A DNA stretch of 64,000 bases. It comes from PALSA-612 sp963773055 (GTDB taxonomy: Bacteria > Actinomycetota > Thermoleophilia > Gaiellales > Gaiellaceae). Position 1 is the stretch's first letter; the number at the start of each line of letters is the position of its first letter. The notes beneath the pieces were generated by a model. That model ran no database searches. It saw only the letters and a program-made list of their open reading frames with translations, and was not told the DNA's origin. The stretch spans positions 310,001 through 374,000 of the forward strand of contig CAVYZL010000006.1 of the NCBI GenBank assembly GCA_963773055.1, in the 5' to 3' direction. Positions 15,955 through 25,548 of this stretch are shown here, piece after piece. The translations under genes were made by a program, and so were the position numbers.

Positions 15955-16467
15955 ATGGCCGTCGTCGACCTCAGATCCGTGCGCCTGCGGCCCGGCGAGG
16001 AGCAGCACGAGGAGCAGCAGATCGAGCTCGCGCCGCTCGAGCTCGGGGGCCAGCGCTACGTCGCCGTGCCCGGGGAGGTGCCGGCCGAGCTGACGCTGGC
16101 CCGCACCACGGGAGGCATGCTCTTCGATCTCGCGTTCCACGCGCGGCTCCACGGGCCGTGCTTCCGCTGCCTCGACGACGCCGTTATCGACGAGGACCTG
16201 CGCGTGCGGGAGTACCAGGCGGAGGACCCGCAGGGCGACACCGAGCTCGTGTCGCCGTACGTCACCGACGGCAAGCTCGACCTCTCGGGCTGGGCCCACG
16301 ACTCGGTCGTGCTCGCGCTTCCGGACAAGATCCTCTGCCGTGAGGACTGCGCGGGCCTCTGTCCCGAATGCGGCAAGAACCTCAACCTCGAGCCGCACGA
16401 GCACGAGGCTGCGTCCGGCGACCCGCGCTGGGCTCCGCTCGCCGAGCTGAAGGAGCACCTGGCGTGA
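15955..16467 (+). CDS. yceD: YceD/DUF177 family protein
   Basis: 170 residues. The C-terminal half carries the family signature: an aspartate/glutamate-rich strand segment, then CREDCAGLCPECGKNLN with four Cys of a likely metal site. In many bacteria the gene precedes rpmF and its product is involved in 23S rRNA/50S maturation and fatty-acid gene expression. Here an MFS transporter gene separates it from rpmF by about 1.45 kb. Its TGA overlaps the GTG of that transporter. It opens the ribosomal/lipid cluster that continues to 20061. Confidence 0.88.
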   Translation: MAVVDLRSVRLRPGEEQHEEQQIELAPLELGGQRYVAVPGEVPAELTLARTTGGMLFDLAFHARLHGPCFRCLDDAVIDEDLRVREYQAEDPQGDTELVSPYVTDGKLDLSGWAHDSVVLALPDKILCREDCAGLCPECGKNLNLEPHEHEAASGDPRWAPLAELKEHLA

Positions 16468-17910
16468 CCCCCGATCCGAAGCGCTGGCAGGCGCTGGGCG
16501 TGCTGGGCATCGCCTATCTGATGGTGGTGCTCGACATCTCGATCGTGAACGTCGCGCTGCCGTCGATCCAGGAGGACCTCGACTTCTCGACGAGCGGCCT
16601 CCAGTGGGTCGTCTCGGGCTACGCGCTGACCTTCGGCGGCTTGCTGCTCCTCGGCGGGCGCTCTGGCGACATTCTCGGGCGGAGGAAGGTGTTCATGGCC
16701 GGCCTCCTCCTGTTCGCGCTCTTCTCGCTCCTCTGCGGGCTCGCGTGGTCGGCGGCGGCGCTCGTCGCCTTCCGGCTCTGCCAGGGCGCGGCCGGCGCGA
16801 TCCTCTCGCCGTCCGTCTTCTCGATCACGCTCGTGACGTTCGAGGAGGGCGCCGAGCGGAACAAGGCGCTGGGCGTGCTCGGCGCGATCGCAGGCTCGGG
16901 CGCTGCGATCGGCGTCATCCTCGGAGGCATCCTGACGGAGTACGCCGGGTGGGAGTGGATCTTCTTCGTCAACGTCCCGATCGGGCTGCTCGCCCTCGTC
17001 TTCGTGCCGCGGGTCGTGCGCGAGAGCCGGGCCGACGGCCTCGAGCGCCACTTCGACGCCGCCGGCGCGGTCACGGTCACCGGAGGGCTGATCCTGCTTC
17101 GTGTACGGGCTGACGCGCGCCCCGAACATCGGCTGGACGTCGCCCGAGACGATCCTCTGCCTTGTCGGCTGGGCCGTCCTCTCGATCGCGTTCATCCTCA
17201 TCGAGCTGCGCTCGCCCTCGCCGCTCGTGCCGCTCAGCTTCTTCCGCCGCCGCACGGTCACAGGCGCGAACGTCATCGGGCTGCTGCTGGGGACGGCGGT
17301 CTTCGGAATGTTCTTCCTCCTTTCGCTCTACATGCAGCAGGTGATCGGCTTCTCCGCGCTCGAGACCGGGTTCGGCTACCTCGCCGTGGCACTGACCGCC
17401 GTCGTCGCGTCCGGAGCCGCGCAGGCGCTCGTGACGAAGATCGGCGTCAAGCCGGCGCTCGTGATCGGGATGCTCACGCTCGCGCTCGGCCTTCTCTACT
17501 TCACGCAGATCTCTGTCCACGGCTCGTACGTGAACGACCTCCTGCCCGGGTTCATCCTGATCGGGATCGGGCTCGGCTTCTCGTTCGTGCCCGTGTCGAT
17601 CGCCGCACTCGCAGGCATCGAGTCCCGCGACGCCGGGCTCGCGTCAGGGCTGATCAACACGAACCAGCAGATCGGTGGCGCGATCGGGCTCGCGATCCTG
17701 ACGACGGTGGCGACGACGCGGACGGACAATCTCGTCGACTCGGGCGAGTCCCGGGTCGAGGCGCTCGTCGGCGGGTTCTCGCTCGCGTTCTGGGTGGCCG
17801 CGGCGTTCGCCGTCGTCGGCCTGCTGACAACGCTGGTTGTGCTCAAGCGGGACGACCTGCGGACGGAGCCCGTAACGGAGCCGGAGCCGGCGGGCGCGCA
17901 GGTAAGCTAG
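16464..17910 (+). pseudogene. DHA2-type MFS drug/proton antiporter, one-base frame break
   Basis: GTG at 16464 overlaps the yceD stop. The first part has the MFS motif A region LGGRSGDILGRRKVFMAG and DHA2 hallmarks (VVLDISIVNVALPSI). An extra T in the pair 17098-17099 shifts the frame in the middle of VTVTGGLILL; the next frame continues VYGLTRAPNIGW and runs through the remaining helices to TAG at 17908-17910. Corrected length is about 481 residues with 14 predicted membrane helices, typical for EmrB/QacA proteins. Expected role is multidrug export. I consider the break a likely sequence error. The gene is unusual inside the yceD-rpmF unit. Confidence 0.82.
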
Positions 17911-17919
17911 GCGGCCGCT

Positions 17920-18108
17920 ATGGCTGTCCCGAAGCGAAAGACATCGAAGTCTCGGCGCGACAAGCGCCGCGCCCAGCACAAGATCGAGGCGCCGAGGCTC
18001 TCGGTCTGTCCTGTCTGCGGCAGGCCGAAGGAGTCGCACCGCATGTGTCCGACGTGCAAGACGTACCGCGGCCGCGAGGTCGAGCCGGTGCGCACGTCGC
18101 TTCCGTAG
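17920..18108 (+). CDS. rpmF: 50S ribosomal protein L32
   Basis: 62 residues. It has the basic N terminus MAVPKRKTSKSRRDKRRAQH and a zinc ribbon of four Cys (CPVCGRPKESHRMCPTC). Full length and a zinc-binding type. It starts 9 bases after the MFS stop and leads into plsX 10 bases later, the normal rpmF-plsX pair. Confidence 0.97.
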   Translation: MAVPKRKTSKSRRDKRRAQHKIEAPRLSVCPVCGRPKESHRMCPTCKTYRGREVEPVRTSLP

Positions 18109-18118
18109 CCGCGCTGGA

Positions 18119-19132
18119 ATGACCTCCGTCCGTGTGGCCGTCGACACGCTCGGCGGTGACCGCGCGCCGGCGGAGGTCGTCGCAGGCGCGCTCGACGCTC
18201 GCTCGGACCACGTCGAGCCCGTGCTGTTCGGGCCGGAGACGCTCGACGCGAGCGGCCTCGAGCTCGTCCCGACGACGGACGAGATCGGAATGGAGGAGAA
18301 GCCGGCCGAGGCGGTGCGTGCGAAGCCGGACTCCTCGCTCGTCGCCGCGTGCCGCGCGGTCGGAGCGGGTCGTGCTGCCGCGGTCGTGTCCGCCGGAAAC
18401 ACCGGCGCGATGCTCGCCGCGTCGCTTGTCGAGATCCGCCGCCTCCGCGGCGTGCTTCGGCCGGCGATCGCGGTCGTCATCCCCTCGCGCAAGGGGCCAT
18501 CGGTGCTGCTCGACTGCGGCGCGAACGCCGACTCGCGCCCCGAGCACCTGCGCCAGTTCGCCGAGATGGGCTCGATCTTCGCGGAGGAGATCCTCGGCAC
18601 GGAGAACCCGGAGGTGCGCCTGCTCTCGATCGGCGAGGAGGCCGAGAAGGGCGACCAGCTGACGATCGAGGCGCACCAGCTGCTCGCGGCCTCGGACCTC
18701 AACTTCGGCGGCAACGTCGAGAGCCGCTGGTTGCTCGAGGGCGCCGGCGACGTCGTCGTCTGCGGCGGCTTCACGGGAAACGTGTGCCTGAAGCTGCTCG
18801 AGGGGACGATCCTGTCCGTCTTCGACGGGCTGCGGACGGAGATCGGCGGCACGACCCGCGGGAAGCTCGGTGGCTTCCTGATCCGACCCGCCGCGCGGAG
18901 GCTTCGCTCGCGCTTCGATCCGGAGGAGTTCGGCGGTGCATATCTCCTCGGTCTCCGCGGCATCGTCGTCATCGCGCACGGCAATTCTTCGCGGCGCGCG
19001 ATCGCGAACGCGATCCGGCTTGCAGCGCGCGGCGTCGAGCACGGCGTCGTCACGAAGCTCGGCGACCGACTCGAGGCTGAGGCGGCGGAGGACCGTGTTA
19101 GCATCCCGGCCACCGCAGGTTCCGACGGCTAA
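18119..19132 (+). CDS. plsX: Phosphate acyltransferase PlsX
   Basis: 337 residues. The N terminus VRVAVDTLGGDRAPAEVVAG and the conserved VSAGNTGAMLAAS and GFTGNVCLKLLEGT segments identify PlsX, which converts acyl-ACP to acyl-phosphate in the first stage of phospholipid synthesis at the membrane. Length is normal. It is followed 10 bases later by acpP, whose product carries its substrate. Confidence 0.95.
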   Translation: MTSVRVAVDTLGGDRAPAEVVAGALDARSDHVEPVLFGPETLDASGLELVPTTDEIGMEEKPAEAVRAKPDSSLVAACRAVGAGRAAAVVSAGNTGAMLAASLVEIRRLRGVLRPAIAVVIPSRKGPSVLLDCGANADSRPEHLRQFAEMGSIFAEEILGTENPEVRLLSIGEEAEKGDQLTIEAHQLLAASDLNFGGNVESRWLLEGAGDVVVCGGFTGNVCLKLLEGTILSVFDGLRTEIGGTTRGKLGGFLIRPAARRLRSRFDPEEFGGAYLLGLRGIVVIAHGNSSRRAIANAIRLAARGVEHGVVTKLGDRLEAEAAEDRVSIPATAGSDG

Positions 19133-19142
19133 GAGAGGTGAC

Positions 19143-19388
19143 ATGGCAGCTTCGCGCGAGGAAGTCTTCGAGCGAGTGAAAGTGGTTCTGGTGGAGCAGC
19201 TCGGCGTCGAGGAGGCCGACGTCGTCGAGGCGGCGTCCTTCCAGGAGGATCTCGACGCCGATTCGCTCGATCTCGTCGAGCTGATCATGGAGCTCGAGGA
19301 TCAGTTCGGGATCAAGATCTCCGACGAGGATGCCCAGGGCATCACCACCGTCGGACAGGCCGTCGACTACGTCACGAGCCACCAGTAG
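19143..19388 (+). CDS. acpP: Acyl carrier protein
   Basis: 81 residues, acidic, with the DSLDLVELIMELED helix. Ser41 in DADSLD is the 4'-phosphopantetheine site. An AAGAGAGGTGAC ribosome-binding region precedes the ATG at 19143. It lies between plsX and rnc, the usual lipid cluster order. Confidence 0.96.
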   Translation: MAASREEVFERVKVVLVEQLGVEEADVVEAASFQEDLDADSLDLVELIMELEDQFGIKISDEDAQGITTVGQAVDYVTSHQ

Positions 19389-19419
19389 CGGCGACAGCCC
19401 GGGAGGGCAGCTCGTCAGG

Positions 19420-20061
19420 TTGATCGAGGCGTTGCCCGCCGCACGGCTGCGGCAGGTGTTCATGCATCCGTCCCGCGTGCTCGACAGGGCGCAGTCGTAC
19501 GAGCGACTCGAGTTCCTCGGCGACAGCGCCCTCGGGTTCATCGTCGCGCGTGCGCTCTATGCGCGCTATCCGAGTGTCTCCGAGGGCACGCTCTCGCGGC
19601 TGCGCTCGAGCGTCGTCTCGCGAAAGAGCTGCGCGGCGGTTGCACGCGAGATCGGCCTCGACCGGATGTTCGCGGAGCAGTTCGAGCTGACGGACGACTT
19701 GCGCCGCTCGGACAACGTCATCTCCGCGCTGACGGAGGCGGCGATCGCGGCGCTCGTCCTCGAGCACGGGATCGAAGAGGTGGCGGCGCCCGTGCTCGAC
19801 GCCTTCGAGCACCAGATCTCGGCGGCGGAGATCGCGCCCGTCGACCACAAGACGCTGCTCCAGGAGGAGGCGGCGAAGGTGGGCTGGAAGGTGAGCTACG
19901 GGGTCGTCAGCTCCGAAGGACCGCCGCACGCGCGGATCTTCACCTGTGAGGCGATCGTCGACGGAAAGCGCCTCGGCACGGGCTCGGGCAGGTCGAAGAA
20001 GGACGCGCAGCAGGCCGCCGCGGCGGAGGCGATCGCCGCGCTCGAGCTTCCCGCCGCCTAG
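19420..20061 (+). CDS. rnc: Ribonuclease III
   Basis: About 213 residues from a TTG at 19420, the only start codon in frame after the acpP stop, with GGGAGGG 12 bases upstream. The RNase III signature ERLEFLGDSALGF is present, with the catalytic acidic residues in LEFLGDS and in the DNVISALTEA segment (Asp and Glu). The C-terminal dsRNA-binding domain begins at about HKTLLQEEAAK and ends GSGRSKKDAQQAAAAEAI. It processes rRNA precursors and cleaves double-stranded RNA. The start remains a little uncertain. Confidence 0.93.
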   Translation: MIEALPAARLRQVFMHPSRVLDRAQSYERLEFLGDSALGFIVARALYARYPSVSEGTLSRLRSSVVSRKSCAAVAREIGLDRMFAEQFELTDDLRRSDNVISALTEAAIAALVLEHGIEEVAAPVLDAFEHQISAAEIAPVDHKTLLQEEAAKVGWKVSYGVVSSEGPPHARIFTCEAIVDGKRLGTGSGRSKKDAQQAAAAEAIAALELPAA

Positions 20062-20113
20062 CTCCTTCTCGCCCGGCGGCGGCATCCGCACGCGGCGTTA
20101 GCGTTGGGCGGCC

Positions 20114-22591
20114 GTGTATCTCCGCGCGATCTCCATTCGCGGCTTCAAGTCGTTCCCCGATCCGATCGAGATCCGGCTCGAGCCGGGTGTCGCGGTCGTC
20201 GTCGGGCCGAACGGCTCCGGGAAGTCGAACATCGCCGACGCGCTGCTGTGGGCGTCCGGCAGCCTCGCGCCGAGCGAGCTGCGCGCCGAGCGTCCGGACG
20301 ACGTCCTCTTCGGCGGCTCGGCCGGTCGTCAGGCGGCGCCGTACTGCGAGGTGCAGCTGCTGTTCGACGAGACGGCCGGCGCGCTCGCCGGCCTCGACTA
20401 CGAGGAGGTCGCGATCACGCGCCGCCTCCATCGCGGCGGCGAGGGCCAGTACCTGATCAACGGCGCCACCGTGCGGCGCGCGGACGTCGTCGAGCTGCTC
20501 GCGGATGTCGGGCTCGGCCCAGGGGCAGGCGCCGTCGTCAGCCAGGGCCGCGTCGAGACGATCCTCTCCTCGAGCCCGGCCGACCGCCGCGCGCTCGTCG
20601 AGGAGGCTGCAGGGCTCGGCCGCTTCAAGCGGCGGCGGCACCGCGCTGAGCTGAAGCTCGCGCGCGTCCAGATCCAGGTCGAACGAGCACGTGATCTCGA
20701 ACGCGAGGTGCAGAAGCGCCTCCGGCCGCTCGCGCTCCAGGCGACAGCAGCCGAGCGAGCGGAGAAGCTCGCGGTCGAGGTGAGGCGCCTACGCGCCGGA
20801 ATCGCTACGGCAGACCTGGCCGAGGTCGGCGACCGCGTTGCCGAAGCGCAGGCGCGACGCGCACGGTGCGACACAACGCGCGCCGAGATCGACGCGCGGC
20901 TCGAGCGGCTGCTCGGCGAGCGCGAGCAGGCCGAGGACCGCCTGGCGGCGGTCGCTGGCGGAAACGAGGGCGCGGCGACCGCTCTCTACCGCATCCAGAG
21001 CGCGCGCGAGCGGGTGGAGATGCGCCGCGAAGCCGCAGCCGATCTGCTCGAACGGCTACGCACCCCTGTCGTGCGCGATCCGGGCGACGAGCTGCGCGAG
21101 CAGGCACGGCTCGCCGAGGGCCGGGCGACGGCCGTCGAGCGCGCCCTCTCGGAGCGCGAGGGCTTGCCGCCGGCGGCGCGCGCGCTTGCTGAGCAAGGCG
21201 AACGGCTTGCGCTCAGCCTCGTCGATGTGGCCCCCGGACGCGAGCGTGCGGTCACCGCCGCGCTCGGCCACCGAGCGGCGGCGGTCGTCGCCGCCTCGAC
21301 GGTGGAGGGTTTCGCGTTGCTCGAGCAGGCGCGCGAAGCGGGGCTCGGCAGCCTTGTCGTCCTCGTCGGGCGTGAGCCGGCAGGGATCGTCTCGTCGACG
21401 CCCGTCGTCCCGCTGGACGAGCTGCTCGCGTCGACGGTGCCCGCCGTCACCGTCGAGGGCTACGGCTACGACCCGGAACGCGGAGAGCTGTGGTTCGTCG
21501 GCGAGACGGCCGAGGCGTTCCAGATCGAGCTCGAGGCTCAGGCGCGGCGCCTCCGCGACGAGGCGCAGACGCTCGCGACTCGGGCAGCGGGTGCGACTCC
21601 CATAGTCCGGCCGCCCGACGCGCGAATCGTCTCCCTCTGCGAACGGCTGCGCGATTCGCTGGCCGCGTCCGTCGAGGCGGCTGCGCGGGTCGAGCGCCCG
21701 CTTGCGGCCAAGACCGCAAGCGGCGGCACTCAGGCGGCCGCGCTCGCAACCGCCCTCCGCGAGCTCGCAGCGTCGGAGGCCGAGCTTCGGCGCGAGGCTC
21801 ACGAGGCGACGGCCGCCGTTTCGCAGGTCGACATCGAGCTGGCGCGGATCGACGCCGAGGCGGCGGACGCGCGCCGCCGGCTCGAAGAGGCGCAGGAGGA
21901 GCCTGCCGAGGGCGATCGCGAGGAGCTCCTGGTGACGCTCGACCGGCTGGAGCGCCGGCGCGAGGCCCTCGGCGGCGTCAATCCGTTCGCGAAGGAGGAG
22001 TACGAGCGCGAGAAGGCACAGCTCCAGGAGCTGCGGACGCAGACGGCCGACCTCGAGGAGAGCCTCGCCGAGCTCGAGTCGATGCGCCGCGAGCTGACGG
22101 AGACGGTCGAGCGGCGGTTCGCCGAGACGTTCGCCGCCGTCCAGGAGAACTTCGCCGAAGTGGCGGCGACGCTGTTTCCGGGCGGCGAGGGGCGGCTGCG
22201 CCTGACCGAGCCCGAGGGCGAGGACGAGGAGGCGGGCGTCGAGGTCGAGCTGCGGCCGGCGGGGAAGCGCGTCAGCAGGCTCTCGCTCTTCTCGGGCGGT
22301 GAGAAGGCGCTCGGCGCGCTCTCGTTCCTGTTCGCTCTCTTTCTCGCGCGGCCGTGCCCGTTCTATCTCCTGGACGAGGTGGAGGCGGCGCTCGATGACA
22401 CGAACATCGGCCGCTTCGTCGATCTCCTGCGCCGGTTCTCCGAGCGGGCTCAGTTCATCGTCGTCACGCACCAGAAGCGGACGATGGAGGCTGCGGACAT
22501 CCTCTACGGCGTGACGATGGGCAAGGACGCCGTCTCGCAGGTCGTCTCGCGGCGGCTGCCGCGCGATGAAGCAGCCGAGACGGCAGCCTAG
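20114..22591 (+). CDS. smc: Chromosome partition protein SMC, short form
   Basis: 825 residues from a GTG at 20114. The N-terminal half-ATPase has the Walker A GPNGSGKSN at about residue 33. The C-terminal half has signature LSLFSGGEKALGALS and Walker B PFYLLDEVEAALDD. A hinge-like globular part lies at roughly residues 370-450. SMC proteins are usually about 1150-1200 residues; here both coiled-coil arms are short, together missing some 350 residues, with no frame break seen. It should still dimerise and bind DNA with ScpAB. Position between rnc and ftsY is standard; mutM, often present between rnc and smc, is absent. Confidence 0.9.
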   Translation: MYLRAISIRGFKSFPDPIEIRLEPGVAVVVGPNGSGKSNIADALLWASGSLAPSELRAERPDDVLFGGSAGRQAAPYCEVQLLFDETAGALAGLDYEEVAITRRLHRGGEGQYLINGATVRRADVVELLADVGLGPGAGAVVSQGRVETILSSSPADRRALVEEAAGLGRFKRRRHRAELKLARVQIQVERARDLEREVQKRLRPLALQATAAERAEKLAVEVRRLRAGIATADLAEVGDRVAEAQARRARCDTTRAEIDARLERLLGEREQAEDRLAAVAGGNEGAATALYRIQSARERVEMRREAAADLLERLRTPVVRDPGDELREQARLAEGRATAVERALSEREGLPPAARALAEQGERLALSLVDVAPGRERAVTAALGHRAAAVVAASTVEGFALLEQAREAGLGSLVVLVGREPAGIVSSTPVVPLDELLASTVPAVTVEGYGYDPERGELWFVGETAEAFQIELEAQARRLRDEAQTLATRAAGATPIVRPPDARIVSLCERLRDSLAASVEAAARVERPLAAKTASGGTQAAALATALRELAASEAELRREAHEATAAVSQVDIELARIDAEAADARRRLEEAQEEPAEGDREELLVTLDRLERRREALGGVNPFAKEEYEREKAQLQELRTQTADLEESLAELESMRRELTETVERRFAETFAAVQENFAEVAATLFPGGEGRLRLTEPEGEDEEAGVEVELRPAGKRVSRLSLFSGGEKALGALSFLFALFLARPCPFYLLDEVEAALDDTNIGRFVDLLRRFSERAQFIVVTHQKRTMEAADILYGVTMGKDAVSQVVSRRLPRDEAAETAA

Positions 22592-22609
22592 GCGCCAGCG
22601 CTACGCGAA

Positions 22610-24094
22610 CTAAGAGCGCTGCTTCTTCGTGCCGACGAGCGGGGCGGGCGGGAGGCCGAACGCGTGGAGCGTTCCCGACGAATCGCCCACGAGCACCTCG
22701 TCCTGCGCCCAGGCGATCGGCGCCAGGGAGGCCCCGGGGAGCGAGCTCGACCAGAGCGTTTTCCCGGTTCTGGCGTCGAGGGCGAATACGTTGTGGTCGA
22801 ATCCGCCCGGGACGAAGATGACATCGCCGACGACGAGCGGCGGTGACTTCGGCCCGCGGCCGACGCCAGGAGCTGTCCACGTCGGCCGCGCCGGGATCGC
22901 GCAGGCATCTCCGATCGTGAAGGCGACGACCGCGTCGAATGCCCGAATTGCCCCCTCGTCGTCGTAGTCCCGGGCGTCGGCGATGAAGAACGTGCGTAGC
23001 TCCGGGGAGTAGCTCGGCTGCCCGAGGAACGAGGCATCGAGCTGGTCGGGACCGACGCGTGAGCTCCAGATCGGTCCGTCCGCGATGTTCTGGCGATTCC
23101 AGATGTAGGTCACGCCGTTCTTCGCGTTGGCCGCGGCCAGTGGTGGGCAACCGGGCGGCTGGAAGAGGAGAGGCGCGGCGCCGAAGTCGTTGTCCTCAAC
23201 GTACGGGATGCCCTCAGGGCGGTTCGCCGCGATCACGTTCAGATCGGGATCGAGCTCCACAAGGCTCTCGCCGTAGTCGACGTCTTCGAGGATGCAACCG
23301 CAGTCCGGGTCGTATACCCACGAATTTCCCGTCGCCGTGAACAGGCGACCCGTGGCGGGGTCGATCGAGGTGCCTGCGTATCCCCACATACCGCCCATGT
23401 TGTTCGGGCCGGGCACGACGTCGAACGTGGCGACGATGGCCGCGTCGACGACGTCGACGGCAACAAGGCGACCGTTGGCGAGGAACCCGTCGGCGTTGGC
23501 CTTGTCGCAGTAGCTCGCCACGGGCACATAGACACGTGTTCCATGCATCGCGAGGCCTCCCCACGCATACTCCGCGTCGTTCGCGCTCGTGATGCGTACG
23601 GGCCATCCGGGCACGGTCGTGCCCGTCGAGAGGTCGAGGGCGTAGAGGAGACCGTCTGCACCGATCACGTACAGGCGGTTGCGTCCGCGGTCGAGCACAG
23701 GCGTCGACGAGATCCCGTATGTCTGGCCGCACGTGGTCGGCACCGTGCCGCTGACCTGGCGCTTCCAGAGCACCTCGCCGTCCTGCGCTCTGAGTGCGGC
23801 CACCGTGCCCGCGTTCGTCGCCGCATAGACCACGTTCTCGATCCCGTTTCCCATCCGGACGTTCTCGGCGTAGAGCGGCGACGCGACGAAGCGGCCGCCA
23901 ACGTTCGCGCTCCAACGCTCCTCGACTCCCGAGACGGTGCTGGACGAGAGGCCGGCCGCGGCCGTCGAGGGCACGAAGTTCGTGACTGTATCGCTACCCC
24001 CGTAGCGACCCCAGTCGCCGCACGAGGAAGAGGCGACGACGACGAACGCGAGCACCACCGCCCACGCGACGACGCCGCGACGAGACCCCCGCAT
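22610..24094 (-). CDS. Secreted PQQ-binding-like beta-propeller (lipo)protein
   Basis: About 494 residues. The first 25 form a signal peptide (GSRRGVVAWAVVLAFVVVASSS) followed by Cys in SSSC, a poor but possible lipobox. The rest is a repeated propeller with GTVAALRAQDGEVLWKRQ, NRLYVIGADGLLYALDLSTG, and at the end NVFALDARTGKTLWSS: the W-motif repeats of PQQ-dehydrogenase-like proteins. Key catalytic residues of alcohol dehydrogenases cannot be confirmed, so it may be a structural or binding propeller on the cell surface. A GTG three bases before the ATG at 24094 is an alternative start. It is divergent from ftsY and converges on smc. Confidence 0.82.
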   Translation of the reverse strand: MRGSRRGVVAWAVVLAFVVVASSSCGDWGRYGGSDTVTNFVPSTAAAGLSSSTVSGVEERWSANVGGRFVASPLYAENVRMGNGIENVVYAATNAGTVAALRAQDGEVLWKRQVSGTVPTTCGQTYGISSTPVLDRGRNRLYVIGADGLLYALDLSTGTTVPGWPVRITSANDAEYAWGGLAMHGTRVYVPVASYCDKANADGFLANGRLVAVDVVDAAIVATFDVVPGPNNMGGMWGYAGTSIDPATGRLFTATGNSWVYDPDCGCILEDVDYGESLVELDPDLNVIAANRPEGIPYVEDNDFGAAPLLFQPPGCPPLAAANAKNGVTYIWNRQNIADGPIWSSRVGPDQLDASFLGQPSYSPELRTFFIADARDYDDEGAIRAFDAVVAFTIGDACAIPARPTWTAPGVGRGPKSPPLVVGDVIFVPGGFDHNVFALDARTGKTLWSSSLPGASLAPIAWAQDEVLVGDSSGTLHAFGLPPAPLVGTKKQRS

Positions 24095-24172
24095 CACCTG
24101 CGCCTACTTTGTCAGACGCCCCGGCGCGACCGCCGTAAGAGGTCGGTAAAACCGCCTGTATCCTCGCGCCTC

Positions 24173-25123
24173 GTGCGTACGTGGGGTGAGCTGCTCGGAG
24201 AGGCCGAGCCTGAGGCAGATCCGGAGGCCGAGACCGCGGGCTTCATCGGGCGGCTCGGCGGCTCGCTCGGACGCACGAGACGGGCAATCCGTCAGCGCCT
24301 GACCGGCTTCGACCCGCTGGACGACGACTCGTGGGAGGCTCTCGAGGAGTCGCTGATCGGCGCAGACGTGGGCATGACGGCGACCATGGAGATCGTCGAG
24401 CGGCTGCGCAAGCGGCGCGATCTCGACGACCTCGAGACCGCGCTCGCCGGCGAGATCGAAGCGCTGCTCGGCGAGCCGGGGACGCTGTCGGTCGACGACG
24501 GCCCGAGCGTGATCCTTGTCGTCGGCGTCAATGGCACCGGCAAGACGACGACGATCGGCAAGCTCGCCCACCGGCTGCGCGAGCACGGCCACGACGTGCT
24601 CGTCGCGGCGGCGGACACGTTTCGCGCGGCGGCGGGGGAGCAGCTCGAGATCTGGGCGACGCGGGCGGGCGCCGACTACGTCGGCTCGTCGCGTGGCGGC
24701 GATCCCGCGGCGGTCGCCTTCGATGCGATCGAAGCGGCGGAAGCGCGCGGCCGCGACGTCGTCGTCGTCGACACCGCGGGCCGGCTGCACACGCAGAAGG
24801 GCTTGATGGAGGAGCTCGCGAAGGTGCGCCGCGTGATCGAGCGCCGGCTCGAGGGCGCCCCCCACGAGACCCTGCTCGTGCTCGACGCGACCACGGGCCA
24901 GAACGGGCTTCAGCAGGCGCGACTGTTCGACGAGGCGGTCGGCGTGACGGGCGTCTGTCTGACGAAGCTCGACGGGACGGCAAAGGGCGGCATCGTGCTG
25001 CCGGTCGCCGTCGAGCTCGGCCTGCCGGTGAAGCTGATCGGTGTCGGCGAGGAGCTCGAGGATCTGCGGCCGTTCGATCCCGGCGACTTCGCGCGCGCGC
25101 TCGTCGGCGCTGAATCCGACTAA
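24173..25123 (+). CDS. ftsY: Signal recognition particle receptor FtsY
   Basis: 316 residues from a GTG at 24173 (MRTWGELLGEAEPEADPEAE), giving a short acidic A-region, then the N domain and the SRP GTPase domain: GVNGTGKTTTIGKLA (G1), DTFRAAAGEQLEIW (insertion box), DTAGRLHT (G3), TKLDGTAKGG (G4). It docks SRP-bound ribosomes at the membrane and forms a GTPase complex with Ffh, encoded 2 kb downstream. Its TAA overlaps the stop of a convergent secreted-protein gene. Confidence 0.95.
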   Translation: MRTWGELLGEAEPEADPEAETAGFIGRLGGSLGRTRRAIRQRLTGFDPLDDDSWEALEESLIGADVGMTATMEIVERLRKRRDLDDLETALAGEIEALLGEPGTLSVDDGPSVILVVGVNGTGKTTTIGKLAHRLREHGHDVLVAAADTFRAAAGEQLEIWATRAGADYVGSSRGGDPAAVAFDAIEAAEARGRDVVVVDTAGRLHTQKGLMEELAKVRRVIERRLEGAPHETLLVLDATTGQNGLQQARLFDEAVGVTGVCLTKLDGTAKGGIVLPVAVELGLPVKLIGVGEELEDLRPFDPGDFARALVGAESD

Positions 25124-25491
25124 CGCACCGCTCGCAGCTCGGCGACGAGCGGCCCCTTGCCGAAGACGGTCGCCGTCACGTGGCAGACGTCCGCTCCGTC
25201 CGGGACGACGGCGAACCGGTAGAGAGCCGCACGCCGGCGCTCGAACGTCCTCGGAGTCGACTCCTGCCCGACAAGGCACTCGACGAGAATCGTCGCCTCC
25301 TTGACCTTGCCCGTCAGCCGCGCGTAGAGCGCCGTCGGCCGGTCGACCTGGCCGTGGGCGACGACGAGCGCGTTCTTCCCGGACGCCTTGCTCCGCGCGA
25401 TCACGAACCCGGGGAGCGTTGCGCTCTCCGACGCCGCGGCCGTGGCGGCGAGCAGGAGAGCCGCGAGCAGGGCGATCGCCGGACGTCGCAC
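25120..25491 (-). CDS. Small secreted hypothetical protein
   Basis: About 123 residues from a GTG at 25491. Residues 1-20 (RRPAIALLAALLLAATAAAS) are a clear signal peptide. The mature part is a beta-rich domain with two Cys (VECLVG and ADVCHV), plausibly a disulphide. No known family. Its end overlaps the ftsY stop, and it is divergent from the MFS-cNMP gene at 25549, 57 bases away. Confidence 0.65.
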   Translation of the reverse strand: MRRPAIALLAALLLAATAAASESATLPGFVIARSKASGKNALVVAHGQVDRPTALYARLTGKVKEATILVECLVGQESTPRTFERRRAALYRFAVVPDGADVCHVTATVFGKGPLVAELRAVR

Positions 25492-25548
25492 CGCCTGACC
25501 GTTGCGCCTCTCGCAGTCCGTGTCAAGCGAATGTGGTGAGGTACGCAC

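Noticed and set aside
23543..24172. A longer FtsY reaching back to 23543
   Set aside because: The added part lies opposite the propeller lipoprotein gene and is Arg-rich shadow sequence. The GTG at 24173 gives a normal FtsY N terminus.
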